Below, one piece after another: positions 43,652-51,081 of a stretch of DNA of 64,000 nucleotides. Each line of letters begins with the position of its first letter. Position 1 is the stretch's first letter. The stretch lies in the IMG/VR virus record IMGVR_UViG_3300027770_000041, positions 39,649 through 103,648 of that record; one strand, 5' to 3'. Under the pieces are notes generated by a model. That model was not told the DNA's origin. It did not search any database and was given only the letters and a program-made list of their open reading frames with translations. Origin of the DNA: a virus. A program made the position numbers and the translations under genes.

Positions 43652-44731
43652 TTATGCTCCTGGTGCTTTATATAAACCCGTTGGACTCCAGGGATCTCTA
43701 GATGGTCCTGATGGGCCAAAACGCATATTTCCACCATAATCTTTAATTGGACTATGTGGTCCTTTAGCATCTATTGGTTTATCACCAGCAGAATTTCTTG
43801 CTCCAGATAATGAACCAGCAATCATCTGATTATAAGCTTCTGGACTTAAATTCCATACCTCTCCTATTTTACTTGGAATTGGTCCTGAATAATAATTGGA
43901 ATCTCCCAATCCATTTCTAGATATTAAAGTGGTATATCCTCGTTCATATGGAGAGCCAGGATCAGACTCATAAGTTTGTGGGTGAACAAGAAGGTTGACC
44001 TGAGTTAATATCATCCCATCTTTTTTTGGACCACCAGTCCAAGTAGCATACTCACCACCTCTCTGAAAATCATGAAATCTATTGTATGTGTTCCAAACAC
44101 TTAGTGATCTTGATCCTGCCACATTTACTATCGATTGGTATCTTCTCCAAAATTCCATCGCATAATTATGTTGAGCATCAGTTAAACCACCATAATAACC
44201 ACCAGCCCCTGGTGATCTTGCGTTTGGAGCAGTAGGATCTTCAGTTCCTCCAATAAGACCTCCAACTAAAATTTGTCTATATTGATTACCTGCAGTAATA
44301 TATCCAACGCTTGTTCCAAAATATCCACTATAAGTTACAATTCCACCATATCCTGCATTATCATAAGGAGAACCAGGAACAGTAGCAACAATTGGTCTAT
44401 CAGTTTCTCCATTAATTTCATTGGGATTTTTTAAATAATCATTATTGTTCCATCCACTATCCCATGTGTTAGGATCATTGTAAATTCCACCCTCTGTTGG
44501 TTGATTAAATCCATTTCCAGTAATTCCACTGGAATCGGGAACTTCAGTATTTGTTGGTGGAACATAAGGTTTTTCAGGAATATCTTGAGTTATGCTATAA
44601 ACACCACTAGTGGTGTTTGCAATTGCCTCACCCAATTTGGTTTTTTTTAATTTATAATTAAATAAATCAATCTTTGCATCAATTTGATGTGATGGTTTTG
44701 AATGTTTTAATGCTTTTGTAAAAATACTCAT
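43652..44731 (-). CDS. Gly/Tyr/Pro-rich protein, unknown
   Basis: 359 residues. A short charged N-terminus (MSIFTKALKHSKPSHQIDAK) precedes a long Pro/Gly/Asn/Tyr-rich body. Possibly globular parts are SGYFGTSVGYITAGNQYRQI, LTDAQHNYAMEFWRRYQSIV, and DGMILTQVNLLVHPQTYESD. A GATAAATAC late-type box lies near 44757. First gene of the block leading toward psbA. No family recognised. The composition suggests an extracellular or virion surface protein. Confidence 0.6.
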   Translation of the reverse strand: MSIFTKALKHSKPSHQIDAKIDLFNYKLKKTKLGEAIANTTSGVYSITQDIPEKPYVPPTNTEVPDSSGITGNGFNQPTEGGIYNDPNTWDSGWNNNDYLKNPNEINGETDRPIVATVPGSPYDNAGYGGIVTYSGYFGTSVGYITAGNQYRQILVGGLIGGTEDPTAPNARSPGAGGYYGGLTDAQHNYAMEFWRRYQSIVNVAGSRSLSVWNTYNRFHDFQRGGEYATWTGGPKKDGMILTQVNLLVHPQTYESDPGSPYERGYTTLISRNGLGDSNYYSGPIPSKIGEVWNLSPEAYNQMIAGSLSGARNSAGDKPIDAKGPHSPIKDYGGNMRFGPSGPSRDPWSPTGLYKAPGA

Positions 44732-44776
44732 TCAAATAATATTATTTTTTTTAAGTATTTATCATAACAGGTTTAT

Positions 44777-44783
44777 CTAAATA
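44777..44783 (+). promoter_or_regulatory. Late promoter motif CTAAATA on plus strand
   Basis: CTAAATA 20 nt upstream of the 63-aa plus-strand gene at 44804. It supports that small gene as real although all neighbours are on the minus strand. Confidence 0.5.
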
Positions 44784-44803
44784 ATTAAAATTGCTTCCCA
44801 TCA

Positions 44804-44995
44804 ATGTCAAGGGAATGGAATAATCCTACCAGAGAACCCTGGAATGGACCTATACACAGAATTCTAAAGGCAGTTGATAATCATACAAAATTATACCTTG
44901 AAACTGGTGATAAGTGGCACGAAGAGAAGGCACAGATATTAAGAGACTACGTTTCAGAACTTAAGGATTGGATACACAAAGAAGAAAGATTGTAA
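44804..44995 (+). CDS. Small Trp-rich conserved cyanophage protein
   Basis: 63 residues (MSREWNNPTREPWNGPIHRI, AVDNHTKLYLETGDKWHEEK, ending KDWIHKEERL) with four Trp. The only plus-strand gene between 30.5 and 64 kb. It has its own late promoter box and converges on the lysozyme frame with a 3-nt gap between stops. The pattern W.NPTREPWNGPIHR is one I associate with cyanomyoviruses. Function unknown. Confidence 0.72.
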   Translation: MSREWNNPTREPWNGPIHRILKAVDNHTKLYLETGDKWHEEKAQILRDYVSELKDWIHKEERL

Positions 44996-44998
44996 GTA

Positions 44999-45469
44999 TT
45001 AAGAAACCCAAAGTTTTCCTTCTGCTTTTCTTCTTCGTGCTAATCCTGCTTCTACATTTGACCCAGGATTACGATAAAGATACAAAGCATCAGGAACTTT
45101 ATCCCATTCTTTATTTTTTAATCTAGCAGATATTGTAGTAAAATCTGCAGAACCATAGAAATCAGCACCGAGGTTATAAGAAAAACTAAGAAGTGCAGCA
45201 CGTTGTCCATCAGACATCTCACTCCAATAAGGTATTTTTGAAAGTGTAGGAAGAAATTCTTTTTCAATCTGAGATATCAAAAGATCATCAGCAACTTTTT
45301 GTGATATCTTTTGACCCAGTTTAAATGGTTTTCCATTCAAATCTCTGGTGCTTCCCCAACCAATAGTAATCGGAAGATTACCTGATAGAGGATCTGGATA
45401 TGCCTGTAAATGACAACCCTCAAACTCTTTAATAAGATCTACTCCTTTATTAGGAATAGAGTTTTCTAC
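44999..45469 (-). CDS. GH24 lysozyme domain, probably expressed by -1 frameshift from the C39 gene
   Basis: The frame from 45469 to the stop at 44999 encodes 156 residues: LIKEFEGCHLQAYPDP, GNLPITIGWGSTRD, then GQRAALLSFSYNLGAD and GLARRRKAEGKLW. Glu17, Asp26 and Thr35 of this segment match the T4 lysozyme triad Glu11-Asp20-Thr26. No ATG, GTG or TTG lies upstream of the catalytic Glu before an in-frame TGA at 45481-45479. A TTG at 45340 would give a product without the catalytic residues. Read through a -1 shift at 45469-45475 it forms a 387-aa C39-lysozyme protein. Likely peptidoglycan hydrolase for lysis. A simple disabling mutation is the alternative. Confidence 0.8.
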   Translation of the reverse strand, partial: VENSIPNKGVDLIKEFEGCHLQAYPDPLSGNLPITIGWGSTRDLNGKPFKLGQKISQKVADDLLISQIEKEFLPTLSKIPYWSEMSDGQRAALLSFSYNLGADFYGSADFTTISARLKNKEWDKVPDALYLYRNPGSNVEAGLARRRKAEGKLWVS

Positions 45470-45475
45470 TTTTTT
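45438..45475 (-). promoter_or_regulatory. Candidate programmed -1 ribosomal frameshift signal (C39 peptidase to lysozyme)
   Basis: The zero frame reads GTA AAA AAG TAG, giving the slippery heptamer A AAA AAG at 45475-45469, the same as in E. coli dnaX. An 8-nt spacer (TAGAAAAC) follows, then a 9-bp hairpin TCTATTCCT / AGGAGTAGA (one G-U pair) with loop AATAA. A weak purine-rich GGGGAAG lies about 15 nt upstream. Confidence 0.75.
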
Positions 45476-46161
45476 ACATCAAAGATTCTTCCCCACCCAT
45501 CATTACCATTTGGGCACCAACGAGCAGATAGATCTGATTTCTTATAGATAGCACCTTTGCCATTATAAACATCACCTGTATAACCATCATTCAAAGATCC
45601 ATAAGGGTCATTTACAACATAGTCACCACTCTGGGTCTTACCAATCACTACAACCATGTGGCCGCCCGTAGGATTAGACAAAGAACCACGATGTAGGATG
45701 CCAATAACAACAGGTTTGCCAGCACTAAGACTTTTATCAAGATCAGCAAAAGAAAGATTATAACTAAAATTTGACTGAATTCCATAATTTGCGAGAACTT
45801 TTGTCTGTACGGAATGGTCAGTTGTATCACCGATGGCAAATACTTTTTGAATATAAGCATCATCTCCTTTTGTTCCTTTAAGAGTTCCTGGCTTGAAATA
45901 CTCAAGACACATCGCACAGGCAGATGAGTTACAAGTTCGTTCTGCATTTGTATAATTATCAGTCTGTGGATAATAAGGAACTTCTAAACGAATATCAGAC
46001 TTGGGTTTTTCTATTTTTGTTCTAAAAATTCTAACCCAGTTTGAGGTATCCTCACTTAATGGTGAATCAATCAAGTCCAATTCAAGTTGCTCTACTGCTG
46101 CAACGTGTTTTGGATTCTTCTCATCGTAATACTGAAAGAATTTATGTAAGTCAATTTTCAT
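45466..46161 (-). CDS. C39-like cysteine peptidase domain protein (endolysin N-terminal part)
   Basis: 231 residues when read to the TAG. The Peptidase_C39-like core is VPYYPQTDNY, RTCNSSACAMCLEYF (Cys77 as likely nucleophile), GGHMVVVIG (His168) and YVVNDPYG (Asp185). No signal peptide. The ATG follows GGAG by 7 nt, and a late CTAAATA box lies ~85 nt upstream. The last two codons before the stop are the slippery AAA AAG, so part of the ribosomes may continue into the lysozyme domain. Suggested role: two-domain cell-wall hydrolase, peptidase cutting stem peptides and lysozyme cutting glycan. Confidence 0.8.
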   Translation of the reverse strand: MKIDLHKFFQYYDEKNPKHVAAVEQLELDLIDSPLSEDTSNWVRIFRTKIEKPKSDIRLEVPYYPQTDNYTNAERTCNSSACAMCLEYFKPGTLKGTKGDDAYIQKVFAIGDTTDHSVQTKVLANYGIQSNFSYNLSFADLDKSLSAGKPVVIGILHRGSLSNPTGGHMVVVIGKTQSGDYVVNDPYGSLNDGYTGDVYNGKGAIYKKSDLSARWCPNGNDGWGRIFDVKK

Positions 46162-46246
46162 TTTTTGTCTCCATTAAAGTAACCAATTTTTATAATTATA
46201 AGGCAAATACTCACACAAAAAAATAATAAAGTTTCTGTGTAGTACA

Positions 46247-46253
46247 TATTTAG
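46247..46253 (-). promoter_or_regulatory. Late promoter motif CTAAATA for the peptidase-lysozyme gene
   Basis: CTAAATA on the minus strand 85 nt upstream of the C39 gene's ATG. It overlaps the stop of the 54-aa gene. Fits late lysis timing. Confidence 0.5.
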
Positions 46254-46414
46254 TATCTGAATTCGTTGATTTTTTCTAGAACTTTATTCAAATATAAATT
46301 TGCTAATGTTTTGGGGTCTGCTGTATATTGGGTTATTTTTTCTTCGTGTAAATTGTGCTTTAATTTTAATACCCAACACTTAAGTTCGTCTTTGGTCAAT
46401 TGATTTTTTGGCAT
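46250..46414 (-). CDS. Small conserved helical protein, unknown
   Basis: 54 residues (MPKNQLTKDELKCWVLKLKH, NLHEEKITQYTADPKTLANL, ending VLEKINEFRY). Charged, all-helical in appearance. Similar small KDEL-W-KHNL...NKVLEKIDE proteins are familiar from cyanophages. It lies between hli and the lysis gene, downstream of the hli terminator. Function unknown. Confidence 0.6.
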   Translation of the reverse strand: MPKNQLTKDELKCWVLKLKHNLHEEKITQYTADPKTLANLYLNKVLEKINEFRY

Positions 46415-46423
46415 AAAAAGAGG

Positions 46424-46456
46424 AAAGACTCCATTCTTATATAGAACAGAGTCTTT
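46424..46456 (-). terminator. Terminator after hli
   Basis: AAAGACTC and GAGTCTTT form an 8-bp stem 28 nt after the hli stop. T-rich sequence follows on both strands (CCTCTTTTT on minus), so it may work in both directions. Confidence 0.65.
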
Positions 46457-46483
46457 TTGTATAGGGATAGTTAGGTTAGGGTT

Positions 46484-46693
46484 TCAGAATACTCCAGGAA
46501 GTATTTGGCCAGTTGTCAAATAAGTGCCAACGGCAATTACAAATCCCAGCATTGCTAATCTCCCATTTAGTTTCTCAGCCCTTTGAGCATAAGTTTCTTG
46601 TTCGTGTTCTTCCATGTCTTTCTCCGTAATGTACATTTTAGGTTCGACAGCAAACATATTTTGACGATTGCCGTCTTCGGTTGTGATCGTCAT
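46484..46693 (-). CDS. hli: High-light-inducible protein
   Basis: 69 residues from ATG 46693. The HLIP core AEKLNGRLAMLGFVIAVGTY is present with the chlorophyll-binding ExxNGR pattern, followed by LTTGQILPGV. One transmembrane helix. Such proteins protect photosystem II in the thylakoid under light stress and are frequent in cyanophages together with psbA. A longer start at 46723 would overlap the SLH gene; the one chosen lies 7 nt after that gene's stop. Confidence 0.95.
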   Translation of the reverse strand: MTITTEDGNRQNMFAVEPKMYITEKDMEEHEQETYAQRAEKLNGRLAMLGFVIAVGTYLTTGQILPGVF

Positions 46694-46700
46694 ACCAAAA

Positions 46701-47582
46701 TTAGAACTTGATACCCACGCCAACGGTTCCAGTTACATTGTAACCTTGACCACTGCCATAGTTATAAGTGGCACGACCAACTCTGGTAGAACCAAAGGTT
46801 TCTGCGCCAGTTTCAGCAAAAGGAATCTTGGCATCAGCAAATAGAACAATGTTCTTTGCTACTGATACTTCGGCACCAACTACACCGACACCAGCACTTT
46901 GATTGCCACCCACCTGACCACCAGCGCCAACATAGAGGTTAGCAGCAGATACTTTAGTTCCATCGGCAAGAGTCCTACGTGAAAGAGGAATATCAAGAGT
47001 AGCAAGACCACCACCAAATACACCACCACTTACATAGTTAGGAGTGGAAGTAAAGGTTACATAAGGACGAGCAGAGATAGCATACTGATTGCCCAAATCA
47101 AGTGCCCTTAGACGACCTTGAAGTGTCACACCTGATTCATATACACGATTACCCAATGGTGTTACACCTGGATAGTTAGCAGCATTGCCAGCAAAGGCAA
47201 TACCACCATAGTTACCAACGCCTAACTGACGACGTTGTGTTGCAGTTACAGCAGCAACTTCAAGAGTGGTTACACGCTTATTGGTGGCACCAATTTGGGC
47301 ACGAAGAGATGCAGCAAGTTGTGCGTCTGCTTGTGTGTAAAATTGAGTGATGTTATCCAGACAATGATTTGTCAAAGCAAATACTTCACTGCGAGTTGCA
47401 TCAGCAGCAGGCTTCAGAGTGCCATTAGGATAACCAACAAGACATCCATAACGAGCATTGAGATTTTGGATTGCTCCATATGCCCAGTCAGTTGGTTGTA
47501 CATCTGATAAGGCAGGAGCAGCAAATGCTGGAGCAACCGCAGTCAGAGCAACAGTACCAGCAATTAAAGAACGAATAAACAT
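46701..47582 (-). CDS. Secreted SLH-domain outer-membrane porin-like protein
   Basis: 293 residues. Signal peptide MFIRSLIAGTVALTAVAPAFA (21 aa, given in two parts: MFIRSLIAG, TVALTAVAPAFA), then one SLH domain (about 24-80: LSDVQPTDWAYGAIQNLNAR, YPNGTLKPAADATRSE). A short coiled coil follows (about 80-115), then a Gly-rich beta-barrel-like part ending in Phe (VTGTVGVGIKF), as required for outer-membrane insertion. This is the plan of cyanobacterial Som-type porins but with a small barrel. GC content is higher than nearby genes, suggesting host origin. Role in infection unknown. Confidence 0.8.
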   Translation of the reverse strand: MFIRSLIAGTVALTAVAPAFAAPALSDVQPTDWAYGAIQNLNARYGCLVGYPNGTLKPAADATRSEVFALTNHCLDNITQFYTQADAQLAASLRAQIGATNKRVTTLEVAAVTATQRRQLGVGNYGGIAFAGNAANYPGVTPLGNRVYESGVTLQGRLRALDLGNQYAISARPYVTFTSTPNYVSGGVFGGGLATLDIPLSRRTLADGTKVSAANLYVGAGGQVGGNQSAGVGVVGAEVSVAKNIVLFADAKIPFAETGAETFGSTRVGRATYNYGSGQGYNVTGTVGVGIKF

Positions 47583-47634
47583 AAATTTTTTATTGTGAAA
47601 TGTTAATAGAGATTTTTCAGGAATCTCAAGAACC

Positions 47635-47645
47635 TATTTATTGTA
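47635..47645 (-). promoter_or_regulatory. Promoter of the SLH protein gene (TACAATAAATA)
   Basis: TACAATAAATA, about 55 nt upstream of the ATG, combines a -10-like TACAAT with the late ATAAATA. The surrounding 19 bases match the gp32 promoter at 17 positions. Confidence 0.5.
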
Positions 47646-47664
47646 GCATGGGGTAAAACTTTTG

Positions 47665-48459
47665 TCAACCCTCAGGTGGGGGTTCTGGTTCTGATATTTT
47701 TCCTAAGTACGGATCATAATCAAGCAATTCATCAATATTTAAATATGGTCCACTTTGTTTCCAGTAATTGAGAAGAGCATCATAACTTTGTTTATGAAAT
47801 ATATCAATATGTTCTGGATGTATAGAAGAACTCAAATCCAAAGAATATAAAAATAATGGTATGGTATATGTTTTACCAGAACCAAAAATCAAATCTTCAG
47901 AAACTGCTCTTGGTTTTACTTTATTGTCAAGTTTATATTTTTCGCCACGAATATGATTTTTAATAATTTTTCCTGCATGATGTCTTGTGATTAAATATGC
48001 AGCAGCAGAGAAATCATTAATAAAATGATTATGAAGTTTGATATGGATATTACCAGTACAAATAGTTGTCAATTGCACACAGTCCCAATCATAAGGTAAT
48101 TTAGAAAAAAAATCCTTCCAGGTAAAATTCCAATAACAAGAAATATCAAAAACAATATCATCTTCTACAATTAAAATATAATCTTCTGTGGTATTTTCAT
48201 AAAAATGTTTAATTGCTTTTAAATGTGAAAGGCAACACCCAACTTCATTTTGTATCATATTTTCCGGATAAGAACCCTTTAAATATAATGCTACATCTTC
48301 AATTCTACCATCGTAACCAGATATACGTGTATGATTTTCTATTTCCCAATACTTAAATTGGGTTTCCATATATTCGCGGCGTTTAGTATCAGAATCAAGA
48401 TTCAACCACAAAATTGAAGGAATTCCTTTTAATTTATATAAAGATTTATTTTTGTCCAC
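47665..48459 (-). CDS. Glycosyltransferase family 25 (LPS-type)
   Basis: 264 residues. GT25 features are WLNLDSDTKRREYMETQFKY at the N-terminus, NEVGCCLSHLKAIKHFYEN and the metal/nucleotide motif YILIVEDDIVFD, then AAAYLITRHHAGKI and VSEDLIFGS. GT25 members add galactose or related sugars to LPS. The C-terminus ends in Pro/Glu repeats. It is the last gene of the glycan cluster and overlaps the upstream GT4-like gene by 14 nt. Confidence 0.85.
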   Translation of the reverse strand: MDKNKSLYKLKGIPSILWLNLDSDTKRREYMETQFKYWEIENHTRISGYDGRIEDVALYLKGSYPENMIQNEVGCCLSHLKAIKHFYENTTEDYILIVEDDIVFDISCYWNFTWKDFFSKLPYDWDCVQLTTICTGNIHIKLHNHFINDFSAAAYLITRHHAGKIIKNHIRGEKYKLDNKVKPRAVSEDLIFGSGKTYTIPLFLYSLDLSSSIHPEHIDIFHKQSYDALLNYWKQSGPYLNIDELLDYDPYLGKISEPEPPPEG

Positions 48460-49393
48460 GAATTATTTTCTCCATAAACGGTAGATGATATTTTTGTAGG
48501 ATGGTATCCCAATAAAATTGTTTAGAATATTCTACAATATTTTTTCTGTTTTTTAAAGATACTTCTCTATTTTCTTTGATCTTTTTATCTATAAAATTTA
48601 TATTGTTTATTTTATCTTCAGGAATTACCGTAATAAATTCTTTGTTAGTATCCAAATTCGCAGATGCCCATTCAGAAATAACTAATCCTAATCCAGCAGA
48701 TAAAGCTTCCATGCACACAAGAGCGTGTGCTTCGCCATCACTCAAAAGAACAAGATTTGCAAAATGAGTTAAGTTGTTATACAAATCTTTCTTATCCCAC
48801 TCTCCAAGATAATTTTTGGTAGTATCAAATCTACCATCTTCAATATTTCCAGCATAATATAGTGAGGATATGTCCTGAAACATATGTTGCCTTTTTCTAT
48901 CAACAATTTTGGCAAGATAAAGACTTTTGTCGGAATGTTCTGGATAATCAGTTATCTTAAAGTTTTCTGCGTTTACTCCGTTGGGTGTTACAAAAATCTT
49001 TTCTTTTGGAATGCCAAGGTTTGAATAAAATGTTGCAATTTCTTGAGATAGCGCAAAAATATTAGGTTGAATCATCGGGAAATAAGCAAGTTTTTGCCAA
49101 TATCCACCAATCAATTGTGGTCTACCCAAGTAACCATAATGTGTAGTGATTGCTGTTGGGAATCTCAAATGAGGACAAAGAACAACATAATCATCATACT
49201 GAATATGCACAAAATCTGGATTAAATGAATTAATTTCTTTTAGTGCATCATTAAGATCTGTCTTATTAACAATCTGCACATCATGTCCCATTTTTTGATA
49301 TGAAAGATTCATCTCCCACACAAGAATTTCAACAGCACCCCACCCTGTCGGTGGAATAGGAGATAAACCAGGTCCAACTAATGTAATTTTCAT
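48446..49393 (-). CDS. GT4-like glycosyltransferase (copy 2)
   Basis: 315 residues with a GT-B build: MKITLVGPGLSPIPPTGWGA at the start, an N-terminal domain with THYGYLGRP, then PNGVNAENF and late VLLSDGEAHALVCMEALSAG with GLGLVISEWASANLD. Glu of CMEALSAG is the usual sugar-nucleotide contact. It is clearly a paralogue of the gene upstream (shared starts VGPGL/IGPGL, GWGAVEIL, YLAKI..RKRQHM/LYQ, NYLGEW). The two overlap by 4 nt. Confidence 0.85.
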   Translation of the reverse strand: MKITLVGPGLSPIPPTGWGAVEILVWEMNLSYQKMGHDVQIVNKTDLNDALKEINSFNPDFVHIQYDDYVVLCPHLRFPTAITTHYGYLGRPQLIGGYWQKLAYFPMIQPNIFALSQEIATFYSNLGIPKEKIFVTPNGVNAENFKITDYPEHSDKSLYLAKIVDRKRQHMFQDISSLYYAGNIEDGRFDTTKNYLGEWDKKDLYNNLTHFANLVLLSDGEAHALVCMEALSAGLGLVISEWASANLDTNKEFITVIPEDKINNINFIDKKIKENREVSLKNRKNIVEYSKQFYWDTILQKYHLPFMEKIIRGQK

Positions 49394-50355
49394 ATCAACT
49401 CTGTAATATTTTTTTCGTAAAGTTTAACTAGACTTTCCCAAGAAAAAGTATTGACTGCATATTCTCTAATTTCTTTTCTCATTTGAACAGATATTTTTCT
49501 GTTTTCGTCTATTGCCCTAGATACGTAATCAATATCATTCCAATGGTCATCATCAATCACGGTAATATATGGTTCATTTGGAAGTTCGTGTGCAGCCCAT
49601 TTTGACGATACAACACCCAATCCTGCCATCATTCCTTCTTTAATACAAAGAGGTGTTCCATTCTCACCATCAGATAAAAGAACTACATTTGCATAATCAG
49701 TTAAATGGTCCAATTTATATTGATGTTCCCACTCTCCAAGATAATTTTTACTAGAATCAAATGATGTAGTATCTGTATATCTACCAACAAAATCCAAAGT
49801 ATCAATAGATTGATAAAGATGTTGTCTTTTCCTTAATTCAATTTTAGCAAGATAAAGAGATCTATTTGGTTTGATGCAAATATTCTTAAATAAAATTTCT
49901 TTATGGTTAGCACCATTTTGACAAATTCTTAATTTTCTCTCATCGGCACCTGCATTTTTAAATGCATTATAATCTTTATGAGAGATGCAAAAGTTATAAT
50001 ACGTTTTATTCTTTACCAAAAAATCAAAGACTGGACCATAACCATATCGATTGTGTATTTCTGGTCGTTCAATATAAGCATGATGACTACTAATTGCAAT
50101 CTTTGCATTGGGTTGTAGTTCTTTAATTTTATTTAAAACGTGATAAAACATATCATAATGCAAATGAATAATGTCATATTGTTCATCTCGAAAGTAATCA
50201 ATAATTTCTTCAATATCTGGAGTATTGATAATTACACCATCATGACCCAATTCACCTAGTTCTTTTGCATATTCCCAAATTAAAATTTCAACAGCGCCCC
50301 ATCCGTTAGTTGGAATTTCCATAAGACCTGGACCAATTAATGCTATTTTCATCAA
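49390..50355 (-). CDS. GT4-like glycosyltransferase (copy 1)
   Basis: 321 residues, GT-B type: IALIGPGLMEIPTNGWGAVE, SSHHAYIERPEIHN, CQNGANHKEI, NVVLLSDGENGTPLCIKEGM with MAGLGVVSSKWAAHELP. Tandem paralogue of the next gene. The Glu in CIKEGM corresponds to the EX7E-type retaining enzymes. Probably adds a sugar from a GDP- or UDP-donor to a surface glycan. Donor unknown. Confidence 0.85.
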   Translation of the reverse strand: MMKIALIGPGLMEIPTNGWGAVEILIWEYAKELGELGHDGVIINTPDIEEIIDYFRDEQYDIIHLHYDMFYHVLNKIKELQPNAKIAISSHHAYIERPEIHNRYGYGPVFDFLVKNKTYYNFCISHKDYNAFKNAGADERKLRICQNGANHKEILFKNICIKPNRSLYLAKIELRKRQHLYQSIDTLDFVGRYTDTTSFDSSKNYLGEWEHQYKLDHLTDYANVVLLSDGENGTPLCIKEGMMAGLGVVSSKWAAHELPNEPYITVIDDDHWNDIDYVSRAIDENRKISVQMRKEIREYAVNTFSWESLVKLYEKNITELI

Positions 50356-51074
50356 TAAAGCTCCTTATATGCATGAACTAAAGAAAAATTAGAATTTTTA
50401 AAATCTGGTGTTTTCCAAGTTTCAGTTAAATTGGTATTAATAACATAATCTTTACCGCAAATAAAATATATAATTTGCATATAAAGATCTAACCATCCAA
50501 ATCTATGATCCATAGTATTAAGTATTAAATCAAAATCATCATCAATAAAATCATATATTTTATGATAATTATCTAAAAAAGTTTTTATATTAAATATACT
50601 TCCACCACCAGCACCATACCAATCCACATTCGGATTAGCACCATATTTTATTTTAATATGTTCCAAAAGTGTTAAAGAAATTTTATTTCCTGGAACATCA
50701 AATCCAGCACATTCCCACGATGAATCAATTTTGACTTCACCTTGAGTAAGTACATCGTCCTCCATCATGATCATATGCGTTCCATTATTTTTATTTACAT
50801 GCTTTGCTGCTTCTCTAAAATGATGCAACCAATGAAGACTTTCATCTTTTGTGAATCCATAAATTCCAGATGAATCTCCCCAATTTCTTCTACCAATTCT
50901 CATATAAGAATGTACATAATTACAATCATATTTTTTACATAAATCTGAATAATCTATACCTCCGTCACAAATAATAGTATATGGATTATTTGGATAGTAT
51001 TTGCGAAATTCTTGAAGAACAAATTCTGTTGCTTTTTTATTTTTATATACTGTGTGAAAACATCCGAAAGTCAT
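50352..51074 (-). CDS. Putative glycosyltransferase (GT-A-like), family unknown
   Basis: 240 residues from ATG 51074, placed 7 nt after the preceding stop. A longer frame to 51203 would overlap that gene by 122 nt. MTFGCFHTVYKNKKATEFVL, NPYTIICDGGIDYSDLCKKY, HMIMMEDDVLTQGEV (a DxD-like EDD motif) and WYGAGGGSIFNIKTFLDNYH suggest a GT-A fold glycosyltransferase. Donor and acceptor are unknown. Confidence 0.65.
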   Translation of the reverse strand: MTFGCFHTVYKNKKATEFVLQEFRKYYPNNPYTIICDGGIDYSDLCKKYDCNYVHSYMRIGRRNWGDSSGIYGFTKDESLHWLHHFREAAKHVNKNNGTHMIMMEDDVLTQGEVKIDSSWECAGFDVPGNKISLTLLEHIKIKYGANPNVDWYGAGGGSIFNIKTFLDNYHKIYDFIDDDFDLILNTMDHRFGWLDLYMQIIYFICGKDYVINTNLTETWKTPDFKNSNFSLVHAYKELY

Positions 51075-51081
51075 TTTAATT

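Noticed and set aside
44999-45340. Independent lysozyme gene starting at TTG 45340
   Set aside because: The product would lack Glu, Asp and Thr of the active site. The open frame continues upstream to the slippery site.
45648-45947. Minus-strand 99-aa frame inside the C39 gene
   Set aside because: Shadow frame. The C39 frame has the catalytic motifs.
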